Origin: Blautia schinkii
GTDB taxonomy: Bacteria; Bacillota; Clostridia; Lachnospirales; Lachnospiraceae
Direction of reading: 5' to 3'
Assembly: GCF_013304825.1 (NCBI RefSeq)
Contig: NZ_JAAWUO010000016.1
Location: 43,925 to 107,924 of the forward strand
DNA length: 64,000 nt
The notes under the pieces are model-generated. The model did not search any database. It had not been told where the DNA came from and saw only the letters and a program-made list of their open reading frames with translations. A program made the translations under genes and the position numbers. Below, one piece after another: positions 26,530-35,717 of this stretch; the first letter of the stretch is position 1, and every line of letters starts with the position of its first letter.

Positions 26530-26600
26530 AGCGGGTGATGGGAATCGAACCCACGTATCCAGCTTGGAAGGCTGGTGTTCTACCATTGAACTACACCCGC
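26530..26600 (-). tRNA. tRNA-Gly (TCC), copy 1
   Basis: Identical to the tRNA at 26348-26418: anticodon TCC in loop CTTCCAA. It is the promoter-proximal gene of the cluster. Confidence 0.96.
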
Positions 26601-26650
26601 GCATCGTCGCTTCGGTGATTACCGATCGCTTGACCGCTGCAACGATGATT

Positions 26651-26679
26651 AGTATATAGCATGCTGTTTTATTTGTCAA
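26651..26679 (-). promoter_or_regulatory. tRNA-Gly cluster promoter
   Basis: Minus strand TTGACA (26674-26679), 17 bases, TATACT (26651-26656): near-consensus, as expected for a stable RNA. Confidence 0.88.
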
Positions 26680-26725
26680 CAGTTTTTTTGAATTTTTTTA
26701 ATTTTTTTATTTATTTGATTTGTTA

Positions 26726-27646
26726 TCAATAATCCCATACATTTGTAGCAGAAACCTGAGTCTTCGGTTTCTTAATCACAAGCTCCGGACTCTTGGCACT
26801 GACCTTTGTATTTGCAGGGATAGATTCTGTAATAAAAGTATTACCACCGATAATGGTACTCTCTCCCACAACAGTTTCTCCGCCAAGTACTGTGGAATTA
26901 GAATAAACTGTCACATTATCACAAATTGTCGGATGACGCTTCACATTGGCAAGCTGCTGCCCCATTCTTGTAGAAAGAGCTCCGAGAGTTACGCCCTGAT
27001 ACAGCTTCACATTGTTTCCGATTTCTGTTGTCTCACCAATAACCACACCTGTACCATGATCAATAAAGAAATACTCCCCAATGGTTGCACCTGGGTTAAT
27101 ATCAATTCCTGTGCGTCCATGTGCATACTCAGACATTACTCGTGGGATAAACGGAATATTTTCTTTATAAAGGATATGCGCCAGACGATACACATAGATT
27201 GCAAACAATCCAGGATAGGAAAAAATGATTTCTTCCTTACTCTTGGCTGCCGGGTCTCCGTCAAATCCTGCCTGCACATCTGTCAGAAGCAGTCTCTGAA
27301 CTTCCGGAAGCTGTTCAAAAAATCCACAGGCAGTTCTGTCTGCATGCGCCTCTGCCTCTTCCGGCTCTTCTCCATGATAAAGAAGCGCGATCTCGATCTG
27401 GTTCTTCAATCTGTCATAAATATCATTCAGTCTGTGTCCCACATAATACTCCGGAAATACGGTAGCACTGGTATCCGTACTGAAATATCCCGGAAATACA
27501 ATAGATTTCAGATCTCTTACTATATCGATGATGACCGAACGGTTCGGCAGACGTCTGCCGCTTTTCGGCATAAAAAGTTCTTCAGAAGCATAATTCTCAG
27601 TAAGACCCTTCGCCGCTCTGAGAATCGCTGATTTCTTATCGCTCAT
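26726..27646 (-). CDS. cysE: Serine O-acetyltransferase (long SatA/EpsC type)
   Basis: About 306 residues from the ATG at 27646, which follows GGAGGG. The N-terminal half is helical. The C-terminal half is a left-handed beta-helix with hexapeptide repeats (ISIHPGATIG-like DINPGATIGEYFFIDHGTGVVIGET and EIGNNVKLYQGVTLGAL), with the serine/acetyl-CoA histidines of this family. It makes O-acetylserine from serine and acetyl-CoA for cysteine synthesis. The longer N-terminal domain is typical of the anaerobe/SatA subtype. Own promoter at 27698-27726; no T-box or SAM element in the short leader. Confidence 0.92.
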   Translation of the reverse strand: MSDKKSAILRAAKGLTENYASEELFMPKSGRRLPNRSVIIDIVRDLKSIVFPGYFSTDTSATVFPEYYVGHRLNDIYDRLKNQIEIALLYHGEEPEEAEAHADRTACGFFEQLPEVQRLLLTDVQAGFDGDPAAKSKEEIIFSYPGLFAIYVYRLAHILYKENIPFIPRVMSEYAHGRTGIDINPGATIGEYFFIDHGTGVVIGETTEIGNNVKLYQGVTLGALSTRMGQQLANVKRHPTICDNVTVYSNSTVLGGETVVGESTIIGGNTFITESIPANTKVSAKSPELVIKKPKTQVSATNVWDY

Positions 27647-27697
27647 AATTCCCTCCATTTCTGCACATCCACTTCTGTCTGTACACTTTATCTCATT

Positions 27698-27726
27698 ATC
27701 ATATTATAGTCTGGAAGATTCGTCAA
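27698..27726 (-). promoter_or_regulatory. cysE promoter
   Basis: Minus strand TTGACG (27721-27726), 17 bases, TATGAT (27698-27703). Divergent from the tRNA-Ser promoter 30 bases away. Confidence 0.68.
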
Positions 27727-27756
27727 TAATACAAAAAAGAAAAGTTTTAAAAAAGA

Positions 27757-27785
27757 TTGACCTTTCTCCGGATACCTTATATAAT
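27757..27785 (+). promoter_or_regulatory. tRNA-Ser promoter
   Basis: TTGACC (27757-27762), 17 bases, TATAAT (27780-27785). Confidence 0.85.
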
Positions 27786-27830
27786 AATAAAGGTTTTCAC
27801 GAAAGCTGCTGGAAAGCTTTGAAAGCATCC

Positions 27831-27918
27831 GGAGATGTACCCAAGTGGCTGAAGGGTCCGCACTCGAAATGCGGTAGGCCGGGCAACCGGTGCGAGGGTT
27901 CAAATCCCTCCATCTCCG
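27831..27918 (+). tRNA. tRNA-Ser (CGA)
   Basis: Acceptor GGAGATG pairs with CATCTCC; anticodon arm CCGCA-CTCGAAA-TGCGG gives CGA; a long variable arm (GGCCGGGCAACCGG region) marks a class II tRNA. Discriminator G, CCA not encoded. Confidence 0.96.
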
Positions 27919-27990
27919 TTTACTGCCGTTTTTTCACCAGTTAAAAATATGGTGGTATTTATATTTTGTATAAAAAAGCACTCTCATCTC

Positions 27991-28019
27991 TTGACAATTG
28001 TATGTTTTATATGTATAAT
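27991..28019 (+). promoter_or_regulatory. tRNA-Trp promoter
   Basis: Perfect consensus: TTGACA (27991-27996), 17 bases, TATAAT (28014-28019). Confidence 0.92.
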
Positions 28020-28049
28020 TGCAACAGTGATGAAAACACAATTGAATAT

Positions 28050-28120
28050 AGGGGATTGGTCAAATGGTATGATAGGGGTCTCCAAAACCTTTGGTGGGAG
28101 TTCGATTCTCTCATCCCCTG
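28050..28120 (+). tRNA. tRNA-Trp (CCA)
   Basis: Acceptor AGGGGAT pairs with ATCCCCT; anticodon loop CTCCAAA gives CCA; T arm GGGAGTTCGATTCTC. The anticodon stem has two G-T pairs. Discriminator G; no encoded CCA tail. Confidence 0.94.
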
Positions 28121-28130
28121 CTATTAAGAG

Positions 28131-28168
28131 CGCTGAAAAGTCTTAATCAAAGATTTTCAGCGTTTTTT
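28131..28168 (+). terminator. tRNA-Trp terminator
   Basis: CGCTGAAAA pairs with TTTTCAGCG, followed by six T. Confidence 0.92.
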
Positions 28169-28216
28169 GTTTTTCCATAAAGTTTAAAGGAAACCCATAT
28201 TGAGACTGTATAAAGA

Positions 28217-28264
28217 AAAAGTGACCGCCCGGCCTGTAATATCATCGTCTGGGTGATCACTTTT
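28217..28264 (-). terminator. Terminator-like hairpin after cdd
   Basis: AAAAGTGA at one end pairs with TCACTTTT at the other, with GCCC/GGGT pairs inside. It lies 73 bases past the cdd stop. The T run on the minus strand (CTTTTTC) supports a terminator. Confidence 0.65.
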
Positions 28265-28336
28265 CAATATTTTACTCCGCACTGCATTCATATCGTGAAA
28301 ATTTCTGCATGTATCCACCTGCACTTATCACTTCAG

Positions 28337-28756
28337 TTACTCCAGATTATCCGGTCCAAATCCAATTGGCAAAAGTTCCTTTAGCGCAAAGATATCATAT
28401 TTTTCTCTGCTGACTGCCAGTATGATCTGAAAGGTTTCCGGATCACAGAACTCCATCATAACCTGTCTGCATACTCCACAGGGTGCTGCATATTCTGTAG
28501 GAACACCATCCTTGCCGCCAACGATACAGATTGCCTGAAAGTCTCTCACGCCTTCACTGACTGCTTTGAAAAAAGCAGTTCTTTCCGCACAGTTCGTTGG
28601 AGTATAGGCAGCATTTTCTATATTGCACCCGGTATAATAAGTGCCGTTTTGGGAAAGAAGTGCCGCTCCTACATGAAAATGTGAATATGGCGCATAGGAA
28701 TAGTCCATCTGTCTGATCGCCAGATCGATCATTTCTTCAATCTGTTTCTTTTCCAT
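28337..28756 (-). CDS. cdd: Cytidine deaminase
   Basis: 139 residues, the homotetrameric T-CDA size. Zinc and catalytic motifs: TNCAERTAFFKAV (Cys and proton-shuttle Glu) and PCGVCRQVMMEF (two more Cys ligands). It converts cytidine or deoxycytidine to uridine or deoxyuridine in pyrimidine salvage. The start has AAAGGTGG. It is downstream of udp (36-base gap) in one operon: deamination followed by phosphorolysis of uridine. Confidence 0.96.
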   Translation of the reverse strand: MEKKQIEEMIDLAIRQMDYSYAPYSHFHVGAALLSQNGTYYTGCNIENAAYTPTNCAERTAFFKAVSEGVRDFQAICIVGGKDGVPTEYAAPCGVCRQVMMEFCDPETFQIILAVSREKYDIFALKELLPIGFGPDNLE

Positions 28757-28792
28757 GATTTTCCCACCTTTCCTGAATCAGGCATGTATACG

Positions 28793-29584
28793 TTACTCTT
28801 CTTTTTTCTGTGCCTGATCTGCACGGATCAGTTCACGGATTGCCTGTACTGCAACCTGGATTGCTTTATCGGTATCATGTACCACAGGATTATCCAGGCC
28901 CAGCTTCTCTCTTTCCTGATTTGCAAGCACCAGGAAACAGGCACCTACTCTCACTTTCAAATAATTTGCCACCACAAAAAGAGCAGCTGATTCCATCTCC
29001 GAAGCAAGACAGCCGAGGCGTTTCCATGCTTCCCATTTATTCATCAGTTCATAGCTGACCGGTTTTGTTTCCGGCTCATGCTGACCATAAAAGGCATCCT
29101 TAGACTGTACCACACCTGTGTGAAATTCACATTCTTCTTTTTTTGCCCCTTCCACAAGTGCATTGATCACTTCCAGATTTGCCACTGCCGGAAATTCAAT
29201 AGGTGCATACTCTTTGCTGGTGCCTTCCATACGGATCGCGCCCGTTGCAACAACAATATCACCGCTCTTTACCTCCGGCTGCATCCCACCGCAGGTTCCG
29301 ATCCTCACAAAAGTATCTGCACCACATTGATAAAGCTCTTCCATTGCAATAGACGCCGACGGCCCTCCGATTCCGGTAGAAGTCACACTTACCTTTACTC
29401 CATCCAGTGTTCCGGTGTACGTTACATACTCACGGTTATCTGCCACAAAAACCGGATCATCAAAATACTGCGCAATTTTTTTACAACGCTTCGGGTCTCC
29501 CGGCAGGATAACGTAACGTCCGACTTCACCTTTCGCCACCTGAATATGATACTGTCTGCCTGCGTCTTCTGAATAATTTTTCAT
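28793..29584 (-). CDS. udp: Uridine phosphorylase family nucleoside phosphorylase
   Basis: 263 residues of the NP-I family: phosphate-binding [41 protein letters not shown], and the nucleoside-binding [14 protein letters not shown]. The QxR-type recognition region and length suit uridine phosphorylase. It splits uridine with phosphate to uracil and ribose-1-phosphate. First gene of the udp-cdd pair; both products feed pyrimidine salvage. The base specificity is inferred from neighbours and the family, not proven. Confidence 0.92.
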   Translation of the reverse strand: MKNYSEDAGRQYHIQVAKGEVGRYVILPGDPKRCKKIAQYFDDPVFVADNREYVTYTGTLDGVKVSVTSTGIGGPSASIAMEELYQCGADTFVRIGTCGGMQPEVKSGDIVVATGAIRMEGTSKEYAPIEFPAVANLEVINALVEGAKKEECEFHTGVVQSKDAFYGQHEPETKPVSYELMNKWEAWKRLGCLASEMESAALFVVANYLKVRVGACFLVLANQEREKLGLDNPVVHDTDKAIQVAVQAIRELIRADQAQKKEE

Positions 29585-29617
29585 GTTGTTCCCCCCATTT
29601 CCATATCTGTTTTTCTT

Positions 29618-29908
29618 TCATTCATAAGATATGATGATCTTCTTGCAATACTCACATCGCCAAGCACTGATCCGATCGCCATATATCATTTTTGACAGAC
29701 CTTTCTCTGTATTTAACCGCATGGATTCACCTTTTGATCTCCATTCCATTCCCGAATTGAAAGAATGGATCTGTCCCTCACACATTTTTCTTCCGCAGTA
29801 TGGACATTTCACCTTGATTTCTTCTTCATCCGTGCTCTCGTTCAGCATTTGCGCATCGTAACGGTGTACAACCTGATCATCCTCTGCGTCAATTGAATTT
29901 ACTCCCAT
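29618..29908 (-). CDS. Small zinc-ribbon protein (PF20097-like)
   Basis: About 96 residues from the ATG at 29908, which follows AAGGAG; an upstream in-frame start overlaps the kinase gene and lacks such a site. Two Cys pairs (VKCPYCGRKMCEG and WRCEYCKKIIISY) frame a small zinc ribbon. The middle (GMEWRSKGESMRL) is typical of short Firmicutes proteins of unknown function. It starts 14 bases after the hybrid kinase stop, so it is co-transcribed with it. Confidence 0.8.
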   Translation of the reverse strand: MGVNSIDAEDDQVVHRYDAQMLNESTDEEEIKVKCPYCGRKMCEGQIHSFNSGMEWRSKGESMRLNTEKGLSKMIYGDRISAWRCEYCKKIIISYE

Positions 29909-29922
29909 GTTTTTCTCCTTCA

Positions 29923-32334
29923 TTATATTTTTCTCTGGCATTCCTTAAATGCCGCCATAAGCTTTTTCTCTTCAAGCGGTTTGGTCAGATGCTGGTTCAT
30001 TCCGGAAATACGGCTGTTGATCATATCCTCAGCCAGAGCATTTGCACTCATAGCTATGATTGGAATCGTTCCCGCATCGATCCGTTTCATGGAACGAATC
30101 TTTCTTGCTGCATCCCATCCATTCATATTTGGCATCATAATATCCATAAAAACTGCATCATAATACCCTGGTGCAGATTCCTCAAATTTTTTGACCGCTT
30201 CCATACCGTCAGCAGCACACTCTACATGAACACCTTTATTTTCCAGCATAAATTTTACAATTTCCATGTTCAGCTCATTGTCTTCTGCGACCAAAGCACG
30301 TTTTCCCTCTAAAGATATCTCCTCATGACTTTCTGCCTTTGCAAGCTTTTCCGGATTTCCAATCTTAAACGAAAGTGTGACACGCACAGTAGTTCCGATA
30401 CCCTTCCGGCTTTTTATCTCGATTGTTCCACCCAGACTCTCCGCCATTTTTTCTGATATTGCAAGACCCAGACCAGTTCCTTCATATTTCGATCTGCTGG
30501 TTATATTTTCCTGTGAAAACATTTCACAGGCATGAGGAATAAACTCCTGGCTCATGCCGATTCCATTGTCCGAGCATTCAAACTCATATACTATATTCTC
30601 ATCATCTGCTGATTTTTCTTTACACCAAACATGTACACTGCCGCCTGGCTCAGTAAACTTCACTGCATTATCGCTAACTGCATCCAGGATCTTTTTCAGA
30701 TAAACAGGATTTCCCTTCAGGCATATATGTCTTAAATCAGATTTTTTCCAGTCTACCACATAATCAACATCTTTTTCTTCTGCCTGGACCTGTTTATCCG
30801 TATTAGCCTTATTTAACAGTTCTGCCAGGTCAAATGTCAGCTCCTTTTCTGAAAAATCACCGCTTTCCAGCTTGTTCATCTCCAGAATATCGCTCACGAT
30901 CGAAACAAGATATTTTGAGGATTTCATGATCTGATCTCTGCATTTCTGCTGGACTTCCATATCTTCCGGATAACAGTTTGCCAGATCGAGCATACCCATG
31001 ATCCCGTTCACTGGTGTTCGGATATCATGGCTCATATTGGACAGAAACCTAGATTTCAGAGCTGCATCCTTCCTTGCTTCTGCCACCTGATATATAAGAT
31101 TCTGCTCTTTTTTCTTCACATCGCTGATACTTCGGATCGCACAAAGTACATGGGTCAGCTGTCCGTTCTCATCTCTTTTCTTTTCAATAAAGCGAAGTTT
31201 ATGCCAGTTTCCATCCTTCATCTGGTATTCCATCGCAATGGTCTCTTCGTTTTTCATTCGTTCTGCCAGTGTACTCATATCTGTAAATTTAAAAAAAGCA
31301 TCCTGATATTCCTCAGCTACAAACTGTCTGCACAGTTTTTCATTATTAACCGATAAAATACCTGCTTTTATATATTTCAGATTTTTCACATCTCTGTTTG
31401 ATATTTCTTCAAACCAGTCTTCCTGGATATCAATCCTTGAAATATAATGATAGGTCTTGGCAATGGCATCTATGATCTCATTATTCAGCCTTGTTTTTTC
31501 CAGTGCTTCTGCCAATTTTTGCTGGATTGCTTTTTCCTTATAAAGAATACTGCCAACATTACGATACCCTAAAAAAATAGTAAATGTTTCATCATCAACT
31601 TTTCCTTTTGCAGCATAAGCTTCATAATAGCTGTTGTGTCCATCTTCCGAAATGCTCTGATAATGATATGTAATTTTCTCTGTATAGCGAAGTCTTTTTT
31701 TCATGTTCCTGCATAAATGCCAGTCAAGAAATTCTGCCTTGTCTTTCTCCGAAATAAAGGTATCTGCATATACTTTGGAATATTCATCAAAACTGTTAAA
31801 TATCCCCGACGTCTTATCAGCAAGCTTCTTTGCATTGGTATTTGAGACAAGTCTTAAGATTTCGTATTTTCCGGAATTGAGTTCTATACGATACAGCGAA
31901 ACATATTCCGGAAATAATTTTTTTACGATGTAATTCTCATCTGGCATCGGATCATTTATTTCTGTATTCTTATTCTCCGCTTTTTCAGACTCATAGATCA
32001 TACCTGAACAGAAACCCGTTTTTCCAACTGGTGCAATGACCACATGATAGTTTTTTTCTTTTCGCACGTCTGTCTCACTGGACCGGTTCTCATATGCCGC
32101 TTCATAACAGACATGCAGCCATTTATTATCTGCCTCCGGAAACAAACTCTGAAATGAATGGTCCAGTATTTCCTCCAGGCTGTGATCTTTTATATCTGCA
32201 AAAGCCTGATTACAGTAACGGTAGATCCAATCCACTGGCTGTCCCTTATCGTCCAGCACAAGTTCCAGCACGCAATATCCTACAGGACTGTAGTCAAAAA
32301 TACTCAGGTTAAACTGTTCTTTATATGAAGGCAT
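29923..32334 (-). CDS. Soluble hybrid sensor histidine kinase with C-terminal receiver
   Basis: 803 residues with no membrane segment. N-terminal PAS domain (1-115), a middle region (130-265), a second PAS-like domain (about 285-405), then HisKA with H436 in SNMSHDIRTPVNG, HATPase with N556 (DAVSDNAVKF) and the GTGLGLAI G-box, and a receiver domain with acceptor D731 in FMDIMMPNMNGWDAA. No output domain is attached and no HPt gene is adjacent, so the partner is elsewhere. This domain order is common in gut Lachnospiraceae. Ligand unknown. Transcribed from an extended -10 promoter (32427-32435) with a zinc-ribbon gene downstream. Confidence 0.9.
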   Translation of the reverse strand: MPSYKEQFNLSIFDYSPVGYCVLELVLDDKGQPVDWIYRYCNQAFADIKDHSLEEILDHSFQSLFPEADNKWLHVCYEAAYENRSSETDVRKEKNYHVVIAPVGKTGFCSGMIYESEKAENKNTEINDPMPDENYIVKKLFPEYVSLYRIELNSGKYEILRLVSNTNAKKLADKTSGIFNSFDEYSKVYADTFISEKDKAEFLDWHLCRNMKKRLRYTEKITYHYQSISEDGHNSYYEAYAAKGKVDDETFTIFLGYRNVGSILYKEKAIQQKLAEALEKTRLNNEIIDAIAKTYHYISRIDIQEDWFEEISNRDVKNLKYIKAGILSVNNEKLCRQFVAEEYQDAFFKFTDMSTLAERMKNEETIAMEYQMKDGNWHKLRFIEKKRDENGQLTHVLCAIRSISDVKKKEQNLIYQVAEARKDAALKSRFLSNMSHDIRTPVNGIMGMLDLANCYPEDMEVQQKCRDQIMKSSKYLVSIVSDILEMNKLESGDFSEKELTFDLAELLNKANTDKQVQAEEKDVDYVVDWKKSDLRHICLKGNPVYLKKILDAVSDNAVKFTEPGGSVHVWCKEKSADDENIVYEFECSDNGIGMSQEFIPHACEMFSQENITSRSKYEGTGLGLAISEKMAESLGGTIEIKSRKGIGTTVRVTLSFKIGNPEKLAKAESHEEISLEGKRALVAEDNELNMEIVKFMLENKGVHVECAADGMEAVKKFEESAPGYYDAVFMDIMMPNMNGWDAARKIRSMKRIDAGTIPIIAMSANALAEDMINSRISGMNQHLTKPLEEKKLMAAFKECQRKI

Positions 32335-32688
32335 AGCATTAACACCCCCTTTTACTGTCAGAATCTGCTGATAGCCACCCTCCGCATACCATCTTTTTTG
32401 TCAGAAGATATCCTGACTTTTCCTGTATTATACCATCTCATGAATTGCAGGAAAAGAATATTTTGGCAGAAGCTTCTTTCATAATGAGTTTTTTTCATCA
32501 GCCAGAAATATATCCTGGCAATCGAATCTCGATTCCATTCTTTTCGCAAAAACAGAACATACCGCCGTTTACCGACAGTTTCTCTGATTTTCCGGTTATC
32601 TTTATACATATTTTTGTTCAATTATCCCCTTGACGTAAAGCTATCTCCAGGGTGTATCATTATCCTGTGTTAAAGGAGGTATACTATC
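32335..32688. other. 354-base intergenic region between the hybrid kinase and cfa
   Basis: It holds the kinase's promoter on the minus strand and, close to cfa, TTGACG (32630-32635) with a TATCAT at 32655 that is poorly spaced. A minus frame at 32358-32621 has no ribosome site and an unlikely composition. I see no RNA gene. Confidence 0.6.
32427..32435 (-). promoter_or_regulatory. Extended -10 promoter of the hybrid kinase
   Basis: Minus strand TGGTATAAT, about 95 bases before the ATG. No good -35 is seen, as is usual for extended -10 promoters. Confidence 0.5.
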
Positions 32689-33873
32689 ATGTTTAAGACA
32701 TTAGAAGAAAAGACTGAAGAGAAAGCAATGGTGCAGTTCCTTGAACGCTTTACAGATTATCCATTTCTGGTAAAGTTCAAGAATTCCGAATATCTGATCG
32801 GAGAGGGTGAACCTACATTTACAGTTAATTTCAAAAAAGCAATTCCTATCGCAGATCTGATGAAAAGTACTTCTCTCGCACTGGGAGAAGCTTACATGCG
32901 TGGTGATCTGGATATCGAGGGAAATCTTTATGAAGCTCTTGATCATTTTCTTGGACAGATGGGTAAATTTTCCACCAACGAATCTGCCCTGAAAAAAATT
33001 ATGTTCAGCTCTACATCCAAAAAGAACCAGGAAAAAGAAGTAACCAGTCACTATGATATCGGAAATGATTTCTATAAATTATGGCTGGACGAAACCATGA
33101 GTTATTCCTGTGGCTATTTCATTCATGAAGATGATACTCTGTATCAGGCACAGGTAAACAAAGTAGATTACATTCTTAAGAAATTACATCTTGAAGAGGG
33201 CATGTCCCTTCTGGATATCGGTTGCGGATGGGGATTTCTGCTCATCGAAGCTGCCAGAAAATATAAGATTCACGGCACAGGCATCACATTAAGCCATGAA
33301 CAATATGCTGAATTCCAGAAACGTATCAAGGATCAGGGACTGGAAGATTATCTTACAGTAGAACTGATGGATTACCGTGACCTGCCGAAATCCGGTTATC
33401 AGTTTGACCGTGTTGTCAGCGTTGGTATGCTGGAGCATGTTGGCCGTGACAATTATCAGCTCTTCCTTGACTGCGTAGAAAAAATCCTCAAACCAGGTGG
33501 ATTATTCCTGCTTCACTTTATCAGTGCCCTGAAAGAACATCCTGGCGATCCATGGGTTAAAAAATATATTTTCCCAGGTGGAACTGTTCCAAGCCTCCGT
33601 GAGATCCTGACTCATATGGCTGAAGATAATTTCCACACTCTGGATATTGAAAATCTCCGCCTGCATTACAATAAGACATTACTTCACTGGGAAAAGAATT
33701 TCCGCGACAATATCGAAAAAGAAAAGACCATGTTTGATGAAAACTTCCTGCGTATGTGGGATCTTTACCTTTCTGCATGTGCAGCAACCTTCCACAACGG
33801 AATCATTGATCTTCATCAGATCCTTATGACAAAAGGAATTAATAACAATCTGCCAATGACCCGCTGGTATTAA
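32689..33873 (+). CDS. cfa: Cyclopropane-fatty-acyl-phospholipid synthase
   Basis: 394 residues. An N-terminal domain (1-105, ADLMKSTSLALGEAYMRGDLDIEG) is followed by a SAM-dependent methyltransferase core: SHYDIGNDFYKLWLDETMSYSCGYF, motif I LLDIGCGWGFLLIEAA, and VSVGMLEHVGRDNY. It adds a methylene group from S-adenosylmethionine across double bonds of membrane phospholipid acyl chains. Strong AAAGGAGG site. Codon use is rather optimised. Monocistronic, with a good terminator downstream. Confidence 0.95.
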   Translation: MFKTLEEKTEEKAMVQFLERFTDYPFLVKFKNSEYLIGEGEPTFTVNFKKAIPIADLMKSTSLALGEAYMRGDLDIEGNLYEALDHFLGQMGKFSTNESALKKIMFSSTSKKNQEKEVTSHYDIGNDFYKLWLDETMSYSCGYFIHEDDTLYQAQVNKVDYILKKLHLEEGMSLLDIGCGWGFLLIEAARKYKIHGTGITLSHEQYAEFQKRIKDQGLEDYLTVELMDYRDLPKSGYQFDRVVSVGMLEHVGRDNYQLFLDCVEKILKPGGLFLLHFISALKEHPGDPWVKKYIFPGGTVPSLREILTHMAEDNFHTLDIENLRLHYNKTLLHWEKNFRDNIEKEKTMFDENFLRMWDLYLSACAATFHNGIIDLHQILMTKGINNNLPMTRWY

Positions 33874-33892
33874 TTGTTTCATCAATTTTCAT

Positions 33893-33957
33893 AAAAAATA
33901 TCGTACAGAACCTTCTCTGATAAAATTCAGAAAAAGTATTTCTGTACGATATTTTTG
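33893..33957. terminator. Terminator between cfa and the NUDIX gene
   Basis: AAAAATATCGTACAGAA pairs with TTCTGTACGATATTTTT: 17 perfect pairs around a long loop, with A/T runs on both sides, so it should serve both convergent genes. Confidence 0.9.
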
Positions 33958-33990
33958 TTTCTGTTCCAATATCCGGAATTTCTTGCCCAT

Positions 33991-34572
33991 CTATGCATAA
34001 TCCCCGATCAATAATTTTCTGATAAGCTTGGTATAAACATTCTTCACAAACCACGGTTCTGTTGATTTCTTTAATGCTTCTTCCGGTGAAAACCAGGCTA
34101 CGCCACTGTTTTCATCTGCTTTTATGGAAACAGTCTCTTCTGAATCTGCCTCAAGGAGATATGTTATATTAAAGTGCAGATGGCTGGATACATATTTTCC
34201 TTTTTTCACATGCCCGTCTACAGTCAGGGATTCCATGGAAAAAATCTCTTCTGACACAGGATGAACATTACTAATCCCTGCTTCTTCTTTTACTTCTCTG
34301 ACAGCAACGGACAATAAATCAGTCTCTCCATCTGCATGTCCTCCAAGCCAGGACCAGGAATTGTATATGTTGTGATATACCATAAGGACTTTAGTCCGGT
34401 CTTTGTTTACTACCCAGGCAGAAGCCGTCATATGAGCTACTGCATTCTCTCTGGAAAAAGCATTCTCATTGTTTCTGATCCAGTCCAGGATCAGGATTTT
34501 ATCTTTTTCTTCCTGCTCATTATTGGGCTTGTATTTTTCTATCTGACCGATCAGTTTCTGGCGTGTTATCAT
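33991..34572 (-). CDS. NUDIX hydrolase
   Basis: About 193 residues from the ATG at 34572. The NUDIX box is seen as GGHADGETDLLSVAVREV followed by KEEAGI. It has eight rather than seven residues between the first Glu and the Arg-Glu pair, a variant found in a Firmicutes subgroup, while the metal-binding Glu residues remain. NUDIX enzymes cleave nucleoside diphosphates linked to other groups; the substrate cannot be told. The start's ribosome site (AAAGAGG) is at a slightly long distance, and an upstream in-frame start at 34629 is less likely. Confidence 0.86.
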   Translation of the reverse strand: MITRQKLIGQIEKYKPNNEQEEKDKILILDWIRNNENAFSRENAVAHMTASAWVVNKDRTKVLMVYHNIYNSWSWLGGHADGETDLLSVAVREVKEEAGISNVHPVSEEIFSMESLTVDGHVKKGKYVSSHLHFNITYLLEADSEETVSIKADENSGVAWFSPEEALKKSTEPWFVKNVYTKLIRKLLIGDYA

Positions 34573-34673
34573 TATGCACTCTGCCTCTTTCTTAAATATC
34601 CTCCAATGTATTTTTATTAACAAACACATTGTATTTTATCATCATATCCAATGCTTGTAACTATCTTTTTTAT

Positions 34674-35645
34674 TTAATACCCATCCTTTAACCGGACAAT
34701 ATTTTTTAATTCTTTTCCATTCAGATATCGTTCCAGATTTTCCATGCAGATGTTCCAGATCATATCCTGAACTTCAGCGTTTCCGCCGAAGCTCGGGCCT
34801 GCAATGTGTGGGGTAATGAGGACGTTTTCCATATTCCAAAGAAGTGATGTCTCCGGCAATGGTTCTGTCTCAAATACATCCAGGATCACTCCTTTTAAGT
34901 GGCCTTCTTCCAGTACTTTGAGCAGAGCTTCTGTTTGAATGAGACTTCCTCTTCCCACATTAACCAGAATTGCAGCTTTTTTCATGGAATGCAGCCGTTC
35001 GTAATTCAGAAGGCCTTTTGTTTCCGGCGTTCCCGGGAGACAGCCGATCACAATGTCTGCTTTCTGAAGCTGCTGATCCAGAGCTGTCAGATCATATACC
35101 TCATCAAACTCTTTCATCTGCTGCGAATGCCCCGGGACTGCAGTTCTTTTTATTCCAGTCACATGAGTTTCAAATGCTTTCATTCTGTGGGCAATGTTTC
35201 TTCCAATATCCCCGGTTCCCAGGATAAGGATATTTTTTCCATATATAGTTTCTGATGATTTATTCTGTACCCAGAGGTGTTTCTGTTTGTTTTTCCAGTA
35301 ATTCGGAAGTCCACGGTACAGCGTAATGATATTCCCGATCACATATTCTGATATGATCTTTCCAAAAGCGCCGGAAGCATTGGTTAATGTAACTCCTGTC
35401 GGGAATGCTTTCATTTTTGTATATTTATCCACACCGGCCCAGGTCAGCTGGAGCCAGCGAAGATTTTCCGCTTTCTGAAGTTCTGATTCTCCCGGTTCTC
35501 CGATCATTACTTCTGCTGCCACGATCGCATCCTCAGTTTCTTTGCCCTGAAATGTAAATTCACATTGAGCTCCGAATTTCGTTACAAACTGATTTCGGAT
35601 CTCTGCATCGCATTGTGGTTTTATTAAAACTTGTATTTTCTTCAT
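34674..35645 (-). CDS. D-2-hydroxyacid dehydrogenase
   Basis: About 323 residues from the ATG at 35645 (GCGGAG upstream). NAD(P)-binding ILILGTGDIGRNIAHRM in the central Rossmann fold, and the catalytic triad in order: Arg in NVGRGSLIQ, Glu in DVFETEPLP, His in LITPHIAGPS. Closest in layout to the phosphoglycerate dehydrogenase-like or GhrA-type group without the ACT domain. It reduces 2-ketoacids to D-2-hydroxyacids with NAD(P)H; the exact substrate is unresolved. It lies at the end of a minus-strand run after the ABC exporter genes with a 72-base gap and may or may not belong to that operon. Confidence 0.88.
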   Translation of the reverse strand: MKKIQVLIKPQCDAEIRNQFVTKFGAQCEFTFQGKETEDAIVAAEVMIGEPGESELQKAENLRWLQLTWAGVDKYTKMKAFPTGVTLTNASGAFGKIISEYVIGNIITLYRGLPNYWKNKQKHLWVQNKSSETIYGKNILILGTGDIGRNIAHRMKAFETHVTGIKRTAVPGHSQQMKEFDEVYDLTALDQQLQKADIVIGCLPGTPETKGLLNYERLHSMKKAAILVNVGRGSLIQTEALLKVLEEGHLKGVILDVFETEPLPETSLLWNMENVLITPHIAGPSFGGNAEVQDMIWNICMENLERYLNGKELKNIVRLKDGY

Positions 35646-35717
35646 GTTTTTTCTCCGCAAATCATCTTTATCAGCTATATCCTACCATAATTAATAGCCA
35701 TCTGCTATTATTTTCTG

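Noticed and set aside
26272..26600. Repeat array considered as CRISPR
   Set aside because: The repeats are tRNA genes with clear cloverleaf arms.
32358..32621. 87-codon minus frame upstream of the hybrid kinase
   Set aside because: No ribosome site, odd composition, and it overlaps the kinase's own extended -10 promoter.
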